In this document: in pieces, positions 47,673-56,900 of the stretch
Position numbering within the stretch: position 1 is the stretch's first letter
Layout of the letters: the number at the start of each line of letters is the position of its first letter
Notes under the pieces: generated by a model
What the model was told of the DNA's origin: nothing
What the model saw: the letters and a program-made list of their open reading frames with translations, nothing else
The model's database searches: none
Assembly: GCA_965199895.1 (NCBI GenBank)
Contig: CBDATJ010000016.1
Coordinates: 298,817 to 362,816 of the forward strand
Reading direction: 5' to 3'
DNA length: 64,000 nucleotides
Origin: Bin55 sp965199895
GTDB taxonomy: Bacteria > Pseudomonadota > Gammaproteobacteria > Pseudomonadales > Azotimanducaceae
Position numbers and translations under genes: made by a program

Positions 47673-49706
47673 TTAGAGTCCGTCAGGACCACAGTCTTCC
47701 TTCAAGAACCGAAGCATAGCACCATAAAACTGTTCTCTGTGGTTGTAATTCAGAGTGCTGTAGAAGTGGGCGGCTCCCTTGAGTTCAATGTATTCGTAAT
47801 CCTTCTCGTGCCTGTCTAGTAATCGTCGGTATTTGGTGACGTGATCAAGTGAAACTCGTGCATCTCCATCGCCATGTATCAATAGCAATGGGATGTTTAC
47901 CTTTTCCGCTTCATCAATCGGTGACACTGCTGTCTCCCAGGTGCCGAATTGTTCTTCCTTTTGTGCGCCACTCAATTGATAACGATAGTTGTTGAGTTGC
48001 ATCACGGGGTCTGCAACAGCTGCACCAGCAACCGCACATTGATAGATTTGAGGATCTCGAATCGTAGCAATCAATGAGGCGTAACCGCCATAGGACCATC
48101 CGACCATCGCTAAACGGTCTGGGTCTGCTAGTCCTTGTTCAACTAGGTAGAGTGCACCAGCATCCTTATCTGTTTGCATCATCCGACCTGCTTGGCTCTC
48201 TTCACCGTCGAAACTTGCCTTGTAGAAATTGATTCCATAGTTGTGAGAACCGCGGTATTGGGGCTGCAAAACCATATATCCGTGATTTGCTAGCATTTGT
48301 CCCCAGGGATCATAGGATACTGTTTCAGCTACATGAGGTCCACCGTGGGGAAGTACGACTAACGGGAATGGTGGTTCGCCTACGGGGATGGTGACATAAC
48401 CGCGAATCTTCATACCATCAGTCGATTCATAAGTGACGTATCGGACTTCAGATAGGTTTTCACTGTTAATATCAGGTGCAAGGCTACCTAATACGGTCAG
48501 TTTGCCATTGTGAAATAAGAAATAAGTACCTGGATCTTTGGGGCCAGAGTTGAATATCACAATCGCTGAGCTATCGGTTGCTCGGCTAATGATGTTTAGG
48601 TTAGCAGCATTGGGTATGAGAGTCATGAGCTGTGCGTCGAGAGCCCCTTCAATTTCATCGAAGAATACGCGGCGACGTCTATCTGAAAAGAACTCAATCC
48701 CTGTGACTTCATCTAGGTGATCCCACGTGTTGGTGTGATAAACAGCAGAGAGACTATCCACTTCGTCTTGAAAATGTTTGTCCCCGAAGCGTTTATTAGC
48801 CATATCGTAGGACCAGAAACCAGCCTTGTCTTCGCCGTTGTGAGCGATAACAAAGAGGTGATCTTTTGCAGCAGGGTCTATGCCGACAGGATCGAAACGC
48901 TCAAATGAGTCATCGTGTAATCGGTAATACTCAGTCCAGTTATTAGACCCTTCTTGACGGTAGTAATAGACTAATTCTTTATTTTTGTCGTCATAGCCCA
49001 AAGCTCGGATAGCGTTGCCTAGACGATCAAAAGCAATTGAAAACTGAGCCGGTCTAGCCTTAATGATCAAGCTCTTAGCTCCACTTTCAAGGTCTAATTC
49101 ATAAAAGGCAACGGGTTCGAAAGCGGATGCGATTCGGGTTCCACGGTTTACGAATCCTTCCTGGACCGATACCATGATCTTGTTCGGTTTTTCTGGCAAA
49201 ATGTGAGCAATTCCTCCGACTCCTTCGCCAAAGTTCTTCATAGTCTTTTCGGCTACATTGACTAACGTGATTTCAGTCGCAAAGATTCCTTGGTTAAATC
49301 CTTGAGTTTGTCGGCGTACTTGTTGTCTCAACAACATGACGAAAGAGGTTGGGCTAATCCAGCTGTATGTTTGGATCTGCATGTGCTCTGCTTTCTGACG
49401 GTGCACGAGCTCCATATTGCCATCTTCAGCAGTAAGGTCGTAGACCAAGATCGTAGGTCCAGCAGTGCTGGTCGCATCGTCGTAGCTAATCCAACTCAAA
49501 TACTTACCGTCCGGTGAAACCCGAACGGTCGCCATATTAGGATTAGCCGCCCATAACTCAGGTGGGTAGCTCTTAAATCCTTCTTCTTCCTCGGTTTCAA
49601 CCTCAGGTTCGGTTTCAGCTTCCTCGTCTTGGGCATGAAGACCAAAGACTGTAAATACGCCAACCAATAGCCATAAAAAATATCGGTTCATTTCTGAAAT
49701 GTTCAT
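47673..49706 (-). CDS. Secreted S9-family prolyl oligopeptidase/acylaminoacyl peptidase
   Basis: Alpha/beta-hydrolase peptidase with a beta-propeller N-terminal half. About 677 aa from ATG 49706; a second ATG at 49691 is possible. A signal peptide ends near LHAQ, so it is exported. Mature N terminus is a strongly acidic run (DEEAETEPEVETEEEEG). Catalytic Ser is in GWSYGGYAS near 535, Asp in HGDGDARVS near 608, His in GAAHFYS near 645. Family members cleave short peptides; the substrate is unknown. Confidence 0.9.
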   Translation of the reverse strand: MNISEMNRYFLWLLVGVFTVFGLHAQDEEAETEPEVETEEEEGFKSYPPELWAANPNMATVRVSPDGKYLSWISYDDATSTAGPTILVYDLTAEDGNMELVHRQKAEHMQIQTYSWISPTSFVMLLRQQVRRQTQGFNQGIFATEITLVNVAEKTMKNFGEGVGGIAHILPEKPNKIMVSVQEGFVNRGTRIASAFEPVAFYELDLESGAKSLIIKARPAQFSIAFDRLGNAIRALGYDDKNKELVYYYRQEGSNNWTEYYRLHDDSFERFDPVGIDPAAKDHLFVIAHNGEDKAGFWSYDMANKRFGDKHFQDEVDSLSAVYHTNTWDHLDEVTGIEFFSDRRRRVFFDEIEGALDAQLMTLIPNAANLNIISRATDSSAIVIFNSGPKDPGTYFLFHNGKLTVLGSLAPDINSENLSEVRYVTYESTDGMKIRGYVTIPVGEPPFPLVVLPHGGPHVAETVSYDPWGQMLANHGYMVLQPQYRGSHNYGINFYKASFDGEESQAGRMMQTDKDAGALYLVEQGLADPDRLAMVGWSYGGYASLIATIRDPQIYQCAVAGAAVADPVMQLNNYRYQLSGAQKEEQFGTWETAVSPIDEAEKVNIPLLLIHGDGDARVSLDHVTKYRRLLDRHEKDYEYIELKGAAHFYSTLNYNHREQFYGAMLRFLKEDCGPDGL

Positions 49707-49828
49707 CTGTTGTTCTCGGGATTGGTGTGAGTTTGTGACACAGATCCACGCGTTAGAATCGCTGGTTCTGTAATCATAGATTTTAAATGACTTCTTAGGA
49801 AGTTTGATGGCTAACTGCATATATCAGT

Positions 49829-51070
49829 CTAACCTTTGACACAAATCACCTGTTTGAGGGTGTGAACCACTTCAACTAAGTCCTGCTGTGCTTCCATGAC
49901 CGCGTCTATGTCTTTGTATGCTGCAGGGATTTCATCGACAACGCTGGAGTCTTTTCTGCACTCTATCCCTGCGGTTTGCTCGCGAAGATCGTCGCTAGTG
50001 AACGCTTTTCTGGCTTCTGTTCTGGACATGGCCCGTCCAGCCCCATGGGAGCAACTACGCAGAGAATCAGCATTTCCTTTACCGCGAACAATATACGACT
50101 TAGCTCCCATTGATCCAGGAATGATTCCTAGATCACCTTGATTCGCTCGAACTGCACCTTTGCGAGTCACGAATAGACTCTCTCTGCCATGGGTCTCTCG
50201 TGCTACATAGTTATGATGACATTCGATCACCTGATCGACCACACGTACGTGGGGGATATGTTGGCGTATGGCATCTACGGTTCGAGTCATCATCACCTCT
50301 CGATTACAAAACGCAAACTTTTGTGCCCACTCTACTGCAAGCATGTAGTCTTTAAAGTGATGAGTTCCCTCCGATAGATAAGCTAGATCAACGTTGGGTA
50401 GGTTCATTTGGTGACAACGCATGTCTTCTCGCGCAAGTTCAATGAATTTCCTACCAATCCGATTTCCGATACCCCGAGAGCCGCTGTGTAGCATGACCCA
50501 CACTCGATTGACTTCATCAATGCACAGTTCAATGAAATGATTCCCGCTTCCCAGTGTACCCAAGTGAGTGGCGTGATTTGCCTTTTCTAAGTCACGATGC
50601 CGCTCCAGCAAGAATTTGAACTCGGGTTCTAGGTCGTTCATCCACTTTTCGGCGACCATGGAAGGGATTGAGTTCGACCAAGCTCCTCGATCACGTTTTC
50701 TGCGTCCACCTCCGGTTCTACCGTGCGGAACATTCCGTTCAATGCTGCCACGAAGTGGTGAAAGCGAATCGGGTAGATCGGTAGCCGTTAAGTTGGTGTT
50801 CGCAGCAGTCATGCCACAACCGATGTCGACTCCCACCGCAGCAGGGATAACGGCTTTAACAGTACCAATGACCGAGCCTACGGTCGCACCTATACCAATA
50901 TGCGCATCTGGCATGATCGCAACCTTGCGAACGCAAGGTAACGATGCAGTTTGAACTGCTTGGGTAATGGCACCTGATTCGATGTCTACAACCTTACGAC
51001 CTGCACGATTGCGATCAAAGATCTGCAGCTTGTTGTTTATGGAAGCTTCATCGCGTCGATGATTCGACAT
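49829..51070 (-). CDS. rtcB: RNA ligase RtcB
   Basis: GTP- and Mn2+-dependent 3'-phosphate RNA ligase used in RNA repair. 413 aa from ATG 51070, with AAGGAG seven nt upstream; an open frame extends to 51097. Metal-binding residues are in MPDAHIG near 62, VGVDIGCGM near 88 (Cys ligand) and GSGNHFIEL near 180. The guanylylation His region is SCSHGAGRAMSR near 330. RtcA and an archease gene are not nearby. The upstream TonB-receptor gene ends in a strong terminator, so rtcB needs its own promoter in a short gap. Confidence 0.92.
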   Translation of the reverse strand: MSNHRRDEASINNKLQIFDRNRAGRKVVDIESGAITQAVQTASLPCVRKVAIMPDAHIGIGATVGSVIGTVKAVIPAAVGVDIGCGMTAANTNLTATDLPDSLSPLRGSIERNVPHGRTGGGRRKRDRGAWSNSIPSMVAEKWMNDLEPEFKFLLERHRDLEKANHATHLGTLGSGNHFIELCIDEVNRVWVMLHSGSRGIGNRIGRKFIELAREDMRCHQMNLPNVDLAYLSEGTHHFKDYMLAVEWAQKFAFCNREVMMTRTVDAIRQHIPHVRVVDQVIECHHNYVARETHGRESLFVTRKGAVRANQGDLGIIPGSMGAKSYIVRGKGNADSLRSCSHGAGRAMSRTEARKAFTSDDLREQTAGIECRKDSSVVDEIPAAYKDIDAVMEAQQDLVEVVHTLKQVICVKG

Positions 51071-51100
51071 CAGACTCCTTTCTTCTAGAACGGACAAAAG

Positions 51101-51132
51101 AAAAGCGTCCAGCGCTTCAAGCGCTGGACGCT
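51101..51132 (-). terminator. Rho-independent terminator of the TonB-receptor gene
   Basis: A 12-bp perfect stem AGCGTCCAGCGC (51104-51115) / GCGCTGGACGCT (51121-51132) with a five-base loop, followed on the minus strand by TTTTCTTTTG. It is 35 bp past the receptor stop and separates it from rtcB. Confidence 0.9.
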
Positions 51133-51166
51133 AGTGGTATAGTTAGGTTAGCTAGTCTCTAAATAT

Positions 51167-54100
51167 TTAGAGGCCACCTCCTACTCGATAAGTGAAACTC
51201 ATGAATGCAGCTCGACCCAATACGTCGTAGCCTGCTCCAATCGGGGTGTTGCTTCGTGAAAATACTTCTGAGCCATCAACAAACGGAGGCTCTTCATCAA
51301 ACAGGTTTCTAATTCCTGCGGCGAAGTAGTAATCTCGACGAGCCATTGCAAAGGACACTGAGTGTAGGTAGTAGAAGTCAGTTGAACCAATGTCGCGGCA
51401 GAGTACATCGTCCGGTGGTCCCAAACATGTATCAGAAGTTCTAAGCGGTACGGAACCGAAATCATCTTTGAAGTCATCATGCTGGGATTGGCGACCTAGT
51501 ACAGTGACATTCCAGCTCAAACGCATTTGATTGAACTGTGCTCGGAAGTTTAGACGATGTCGATAACGCGGGTAGTACCACTCTGATACATCTTCATTGC
51601 GATCTTCGATTTCAGTAATGGTAATGGACGATCTCTCCAGAAGCTTGTGGACGATATAGTCAGCTCCCAAAGTAATCGGTCGATCAAAGATGGTCAGGAC
51701 ATCGGTGTATGCGATGTTCAAATCAATACCACGTACCGTTTCGTTATCCCGGTTGATAAAACCTTGGTGAATATAAGAAATTCGTGGTGAGTCCCCCGTG
51801 TCTCGAGTGATACGAGAACAGTAGGGGCTATTTCCAGTTTCGCTGTAGTAGCAGTCCTGGATGATGTAACCAGCTGAGGGTTCAATGATGGTGTTGTCAA
51901 TGCTGATGTCGTAGACCGTACCACCAATAGCTAAATCGAACGCATTGGTAAATGGTTGTTCAAAGCTGAAGCCCCATGTAAAAGAATCCGATGTTTCCGG
52001 TAATAAATCAAGCGCTCCACCTGAAGCTACTTCGACGTTGTAGACAGTAAATCCGTCGGTTAACGCGGTAGGATTAGCACCATTGTTTCGACAGTTCTCA
52101 AGAACATGAGGTTCACGTCGGTCTTCGTCGGGTAGGTACTCGCCAGAGATAGGATCAATCGCAGATGTCGGAACAACGCAAGGATCGAAGACATTCAAGA
52201 ATCCTGTTTGAGCAAGCAAGAAAAGTTCACGTAAGTTTGGTGCTCGAAAGGAGGTACCCTTGGTTGCACGAAGCAGGAATGAAGAAACAGGACGATAAGC
52301 CATCTTGCCCGAATAGGTCCAAGCTTCTCCAGAGAACTCTTCATTGGTGTATCGAGCAGATAAGTTGAAAGTTAGTTCGTCTGCAAAGGTTCTGTTTCCA
52401 ATCACTGGGAACTCTGCTTCACTAAACCACTCGGTCACTGTCTTGTCACCTGCTGCGCCTTGGTCAGCGGAAAAGCCAAAGAACTTACCATCTGCTGCGA
52501 TATGATTCGGTATGGAATCAATGACATCTTCACGCCACTCAAATCCAAAACCTGCAGCCACCGTTCCACCGGGTAATTGGAAAACGTTTCCGGTCATAAA
52601 GTACGAAACGAGAGTTTGTTCAATTGTGGTATCAAACTCTCGAGTGACAAACAGGTAATCCCGTTCTTGCGGTGTAGCAAAGTTCCCTTGGTGATCGGAG
52701 ATATCCATGACGCTGGGTGCAAACAAGTTGACCGGTACACATCCTTGTCTATCTTCCTCGGCAATGGAAGCTTGTGTCAGTGGTCCGATGGAACACGGGA
52801 TACCAAAGTCAGAAAGGTTACCAAGAGCGTAATCCAAACGATCTTCATGGATACCTGCTCGATAGGTACTACCAACAGAATCGGTATAGGAGATAAAGAA
52901 CTCTGCAGTCCAGTCGCTTCGAGAACCCTTGGTGAGGAATGGCATATCGAATCGTACTCCTCCTACCCATCTGGTTTGCGCAACATCGACGGTAGTAATA
53001 TTTCGGTCGCCTTCAATGACGACAACTGGTTGAACGGAAATGGGCCCCAAAGCGGTTCGTGATAGGTCACAGGAACCACCCGGTCCAGGATCACAGCCAA
53101 ATGCTGCCATCACTTGGTCTCTGAAGGATTGCTTTGCGTAGAACTCGTTAATTGCCAAACCACAGTCTACACCGTTTTCGGCATTCGGGTTACAGGGGCT
53201 GAAGGGGTTTAATGGATGGACTCTAGGGAATACTTGAAAACCACCTCCGTTCTGGTCGGATGATCGTTGACCGTAGGTGACTTCGTAGAAAGGAGTGACA
53301 TTCATAGCACCTGGGAACGTGTATTCTCCGTAGGACATGAAGTTAATTCGTCGCAGCTCGGGTATCAGGGTTGCAAACTGTTGGTTGTCGTCACGTGCAT
53401 AGTCTCGCCAGGAAACATCGTTATAGCCGTCGCCGTCTTCATCGGTCCAGAACCATCGTCCACCTAGATTGATCCGGGAGATTGAGAAGTTTTTCCAACC
53501 ACCATTAGATCGTCCTGGGGTGTGGAACAGGGGACCGAAAGGTACGCGGGATACCCAACCACCATGCAAACCAGAATATCCGCAATCATCCCACTCCATG
53601 TTATACCAATGCTCAAACCAAAGAGTCTTCTTACGAACTTCACCATCTTCGGTGATTTCAGCCTCGTGAGTGCAACCTGCATAGTAGGGGGAATCGGCTC
53701 GGGTTACGGCTTCGTTGTAGTCATAGTTCAAACCTAGACCAAAGAATCCTCGGTCGTAGTTTCTACCCCACTTGAGTGCTAGGTTGTGGCTGGATTTGCC
53801 ACTGTATTCGTCGGTATCAGCAAATAAATCGACTTCCAGCCCTTCAAAGTCCTTAGCGAGGATGACATTGACGACACCAGCGATTGCATCAGAACCATAG
53901 ACCGATGATGCACCGTCCAATAATAATTCATACTGTTGTACTAACGAGCCCGGGACCAAGTTTAGGTCGGGGCTACTCGGAGCACCCTCAACACCAGCAG
54001 GTGCTAAACGACGACCGTTAATGAGAACGAGTGAACGGGAAGCCCCAAGCCCTCTAAGTGAAATCGTTGAAGCAGCAGGACCGTTGTCCAAAACATAACC

Positions 54101-54430
54101 GGTATAAGTTAAGTCGATCTGCTGTCCCTGTGCTTGGGTGGACTTCTGCAGGATTTCAGCAGTGTCAATTAAACCAGCTTCTCGTTCAACTTCAGCGGTG
54201 ATGATTTGCAGCGGTGAGATGTTGTTATAAGTCGTCCGTTGGAGGCGCGAACCCGTTACGGTGACCACTTCCATCTCCTGACCCTCACCTGAAGCCTCCT
54301 CTTCTTCTTCAGCTTGGGAATCTTCGTCTTCATCTTCGTCTTCATCTTGGGCAAGAGCCATTGAGAACGGCAGAGCTAGCAAGGTTAGGAACCACACTAT
54401 GCTGATTGTGAGTCTTGATCTTTGAAACAT
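51167..54430 (-). CDS. TonB-dependent outer membrane receptor, large
   Basis: Energy-coupled outer-membrane transporter. 1087 aa, at the long end for the family. Signal peptide to about residue 27 (ALAQ), then a strikingly acidic Asp/Glu linker to about 50, then EVVTVTGSRL where plugs begin. The plug domain is about 55-200 with RGLGASRSLVLINGRRL and the DGASSVYGSDAIAGVVNVI signature. The rest is a 22-strand-type barrel with Cys-bearing loops around 415-455, ending in SFTYRVGGGL. Substrate unknown; the divergent ferritin-like neighbour hints at iron but there is no clear Fur box. Oar-like receptors for peptides or oligosaccharides are an alternative. Confidence 0.93.
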   Translation of the reverse strand: MFQRSRLTISIVWFLTLLALPFSMALAQDEDEDEDEDSQAEEEEEASGEGQEMEVVTVTGSRLQRTTYNNISPLQIITAEVEREAGLIDTAEILQKSTQAQGQQIDLTYTGYVLDNGPAASTISLRGLGASRSLVLINGRRLAPAGVEGAPSSPDLNLVPGSLVQQYELLLDGASSVYGSDAIAGVVNVILAKDFEGLEVDLFADTDEYSGKSSHNLALKWGRNYDRGFFGLGLNYDYNEAVTRADSPYYAGCTHEAEITEDGEVRKKTLWFEHWYNMEWDDCGYSGLHGGWVSRVPFGPLFHTPGRSNGGWKNFSISRINLGGRWFWTDEDGDGYNDVSWRDYARDDNQQFATLIPELRRINFMSYGEYTFPGAMNVTPFYEVTYGQRSSDQNGGGFQVFPRVHPLNPFSPCNPNAENGVDCGLAINEFYAKQSFRDQVMAAFGCDPGPGGSCDLSRTALGPISVQPVVVIEGDRNITTVDVAQTRWVGGVRFDMPFLTKGSRSDWTAEFFISYTDSVGSTYRAGIHEDRLDYALGNLSDFGIPCSIGPLTQASIAEEDRQGCVPVNLFAPSVMDISDHQGNFATPQERDYLFVTREFDTTIEQTLVSYFMTGNVFQLPGGTVAAGFGFEWREDVIDSIPNHIAADGKFFGFSADQGAAGDKTVTEWFSEAEFPVIGNRTFADELTFNLSARYTNEEFSGEAWTYSGKMAYRPVSSFLLRATKGTSFRAPNLRELFLLAQTGFLNVFDPCVVPTSAIDPISGEYLPDEDRREPHVLENCRNNGANPTALTDGFTVYNVEVASGGALDLLPETSDSFTWGFSFEQPFTNAFDLAIGGTVYDISIDNTIIEPSAGYIIQDCYYSETGNSPYCSRITRDTGDSPRISYIHQGFINRDNETVRGIDLNIAYTDVLTIFDRPITLGADYIVHKLLERSSITITEIEDRNEDVSEWYYPRYRHRLNFRAQFNQMRLSWNVTVLGRQSQHDDFKDDFGSVPLRTSDTCLGPPDDVLCRDIGSTDFYYLHSVSFAMARRDYYFAAGIRNLFDEEPPFVDGSEVFSRSNTPIGAGYDVLGRAAFMSFTYRVGGGL

Positions 54431-54783
54431 GATTTGTATCTATCCTTTTCTAAAGTTTTAGTGAGACCAGAGTCCATGCCGATTGGAAACTTGCGCCAAA
54501 TCAGCGACAGGCCACTCTCCTGAACCTGTATTCCTCGGGTCTTCTTCGAGATGACTCGAAGACATGAGAAAACAACATCGCAGCCCCCAGGCCAAAACTG
54601 GCGGGCGAGCATCGATAGTTTTCCCCTTGATTATATACTTAATGAATCCGATTCCGGGGTTCTCCATTGACAGACTGAATCTGCAGGGAGCAGCAGCGAT
54701 AAAATCGACACTCAAAACACCTCCAGCCACCGATTTCGATGCCCCTTTGTCATTCTCACTAGATCAGATACCACAGACACACC
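54431..54783. other. 353-bp divergent intergenic region
   Basis: Separates the TonB receptor from the ferritin-like gene. It must hold divergent promoters. I see AT-rich -10-like elements (TATACT at 54634, and TATAAT on the minus strand at 54635-54630) without good -35 partners, and no Fur-box-like 19-mer. Short open frames here look like noise. Confidence 0.4.
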
Positions 54784-55326
54784 ATGAAAAGACCCTTCCA
54801 AGCAGATCTCAAAGCGATCCAAAAACGCGCTCGTCAAAAAATGCACGAAGGTGCGGTCACCGACGCTTATCTGGCAGACCGAGAACACGTGATTGATGTC
54901 CTCAACGAAGTACTAGCAACCGAAATCGTCTGTGTGCTACGCTATCGAAATCATTACTTCATGGCTTCGGGAATCAATGCAGGGCCCGTAGCGGATGAGT
55001 TTTTAGAGCACGCGAATGAAGAACAATTACACGCCGACTGGGTGGCTGAAAGAATTACTCAATTAGGTGGCATCCCTAACTTCAATCCCGAAGGACTAGC
55101 TCTTCGAGCTCATGCCGAATACAAAGAAGGCGAAACCCTACAAGAGATGATTGAGGAAGATCTGGTCGCTGAAAGGGTGGCGATAGAAACCTATTCTGAG
55201 ATTATTCGATGGTTAAGCAATGATGATCCCACTACAAGACGGATGATTGAAGACATCCTTAAGATGGAAGAACAGCACGCAGACGAGCTCGCGAGCTTGT
55301 TGTCGTCTTTACCGTCGATGGACTAG
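54784..55326 (+). CDS. Ferritin-like di-iron protein (bacterioferritin/Dps-like)
   Basis: 180 aa four-helix-bundle protein. The helices carry a full set of Glu/His ligands: EVLATEIVCVLRYRNHYF (about 38-55), HANEEQLHADWVAERI (about 79-94), EDLVAERVAIETYSEII (about 126-142) and MEEQHADELASLL near the C terminus. Length and spacing resemble bacterioferritin-related proteins; no heme-ligand Met is certain. Probably stores or oxidises iron in the cytoplasm. No signal peptide. Its stop overlaps that of the convergent SUMF1-like gene by 4 bp. Confidence 0.88.
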   Translation: MKRPFQADLKAIQKRARQKMHEGAVTDAYLADREHVIDVLNEVLATEIVCVLRYRNHYFMASGINAGPVADEFLEHANEEQLHADWVAERITQLGGIPNFNPEGLALRAHAEYKEGETLQEMIEEDLVAERVAIETYSEIIRWLSNDDPTTRRMIEDILKMEEQHADELASLLSSLPSMD

Positions 55327-56900
55327 TCGTAGACGACTCGAAACCCTATCGTATCGGTTCGATGGCTAACGGTAACCTTGCGGCCAAAATAGGAACGAGC
55401 AGTTTCCAACCCGGGTAGCATCCAGTTACCCCCTTGGACCCACATTGATATGGCACCTCGGTCAATACTCACCGATCGAGTCCATTCGGATACGTTCGCA
55501 CCTAAATTGCTGATGCCGTTAGAGTTAACGTCTGCTGCATCGGAATCACAACCGACTAATCGGCCGCCTTTATCGTCGCCGGTTGACGCAACAGCGGGAT
55601 CATATTCGTTTCCCCAAGGGTAAAGCAATCCTTCCGGCCCAGCAGCGAGTGCTCGCCACTCCTCAACCGTAGGTAATCGACCACCTGACCAGCGTGCGAA
55701 AGCATCCGCTGACCACCAAGTAACACCGGTTACAGGGAGACCTGGATCTTGCAGCTGCTCTTTCCAATTGAGAGGGGTGTAGGAGTGTCCGGATGGTTCG
55801 TTAGTATTTCTATAAAGTCCAACTTTGACCAGTGGATCTCTCAAAAAGTCAGCATAGTCCGAGCGACTCACTTCACAACGATCGACTCGCAAACCCTGTG
55901 TAAATTCTTTGGTTGAGAGCACCAGTTTCTTCAGTGCAATGTCAACATTTCGAGGAATCTTGGTCATAAACGAAGTCACCCGAGCCTCGGGAGGGATACC
56001 TATTTCGTAGTCTCCTTCCAATATCGAAATCGTGTCTCCAGCAATGAGGTTCCAGGGCAAAATCGGAAATGGGGGAGTGTCATATGCACAACGAAAACCC
56101 AAATGATGGCTCTGAACGGTTGGATGAATGTCAAGCCATGCAGCGCTAAGTGAGTACAGTTCTCGAGAGCGTGTCCGAATGGGTGGAGCACCGTGGACGG
56201 GAACAAATTCATCGGAAGACAACAAACCGGGTGATAACGAACCTTCAGTCCATTCCATCACGTTGTTAGCGAGATCATGGATTTCTGAAGGAGTGCTAGT
56301 GTCTGGATGCGACCCGCACCGTTGCTGTGCATTTCGATCGGCTTCAATGTAGGGCCAAGCGACGGCTGTGAACTCATTACCCCACGGATAGAGGCGTGCC
56401 TCCCTCCCGCGCGCAGCAATTTCAAGTTCTTCAGAATAAGGTAGACGACCTCCGACAGCTTGGCAATACCGTGCTGCACCCGCTTGCGTGACTCCGCTTG
56501 CAGGCGAGTTCAGTCTTCCAGCAGAACGATTGCCCGTAGACAGTGATTTGAGCTCGTCAGGAATATCTTCATATTCGGGATAAAACCTTGGTTTGATCCA
56601 ATTGAGAAATCGCTCATAGCTTTCTTGAGAAACCTCACACTGATCAATGTGGAAGGTCTCGACCCGAACGGTGCGTTGTGGTCTTTGTAATCGGAGCCGC
56701 AGTTCAGGATCTAAGGTGTTTTTCTGGATGGCAGTGAGGACTTGTTCGTCGATGAATTGGGAGTTATGGTCGACACCTAACTCTATCCCAAGGGTCACCG
56801 TGACCGCATCGATATTCGTTCTACCGATGTTGAGCACAGTGATGCCGAATCCTCCGAGCAGCAACAGCGTGAGGACCGCGATGGGAATGCGCCATTTCAT
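55323..56900 (-). CDS. Membrane-anchored tandem SUMF1/FGE-fold protein
   Basis: 525 aa. One N-terminal membrane helix (about 5-25) then a periplasmic region with two SUMF1 (formylglycine-generating-enzyme-like) domains, about 75-275 and 325-525. Each has a Cys in the DxCEVS strand (IDQCEVSQESY; VDRCEVSRSDY), a GGRLP motif and an LYPWGNE motif; each ends GFR. The two active-site cysteines of true FGE are missing (for example VQGGNWMLPGLETARS), so I infer a binding or structural role, as for GldK. It is the last gene of a coupled four-gene operon, with one-base overlap upstream. Confidence 0.88.
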   Translation of the reverse strand: MKWRIPIAVLTLLLLGGFGITVLNIGRTNIDAVTVTLGIELGVDHNSQFIDEQVLTAIQKNTLDPELRLRLQRPQRTVRVETFHIDQCEVSQESYERFLNWIKPRFYPEYEDIPDELKSLSTGNRSAGRLNSPASGVTQAGAARYCQAVGGRLPYSEELEIAARGREARLYPWGNEFTAVAWPYIEADRNAQQRCGSHPDTSTPSEIHDLANNVMEWTEGSLSPGLLSSDEFVPVHGAPPIRTRSRELYSLSAAWLDIHPTVQSHHLGFRCAYDTPPFPILPWNLIAGDTISILEGDYEIGIPPEARVTSFMTKIPRNVDIALKKLVLSTKEFTQGLRVDRCEVSRSDYADFLRDPLVKVGLYRNTNEPSGHSYTPLNWKEQLQDPGLPVTGVTWWSADAFARWSGGRLPTVEEWRALAAGPEGLLYPWGNEYDPAVASTGDDKGGRLVGCDSDAADVNSNGISNLGANVSEWTRSVSIDRGAISMWVQGGNWMLPGLETARSYFGRKVTVSHRTDTIGFRVVYD

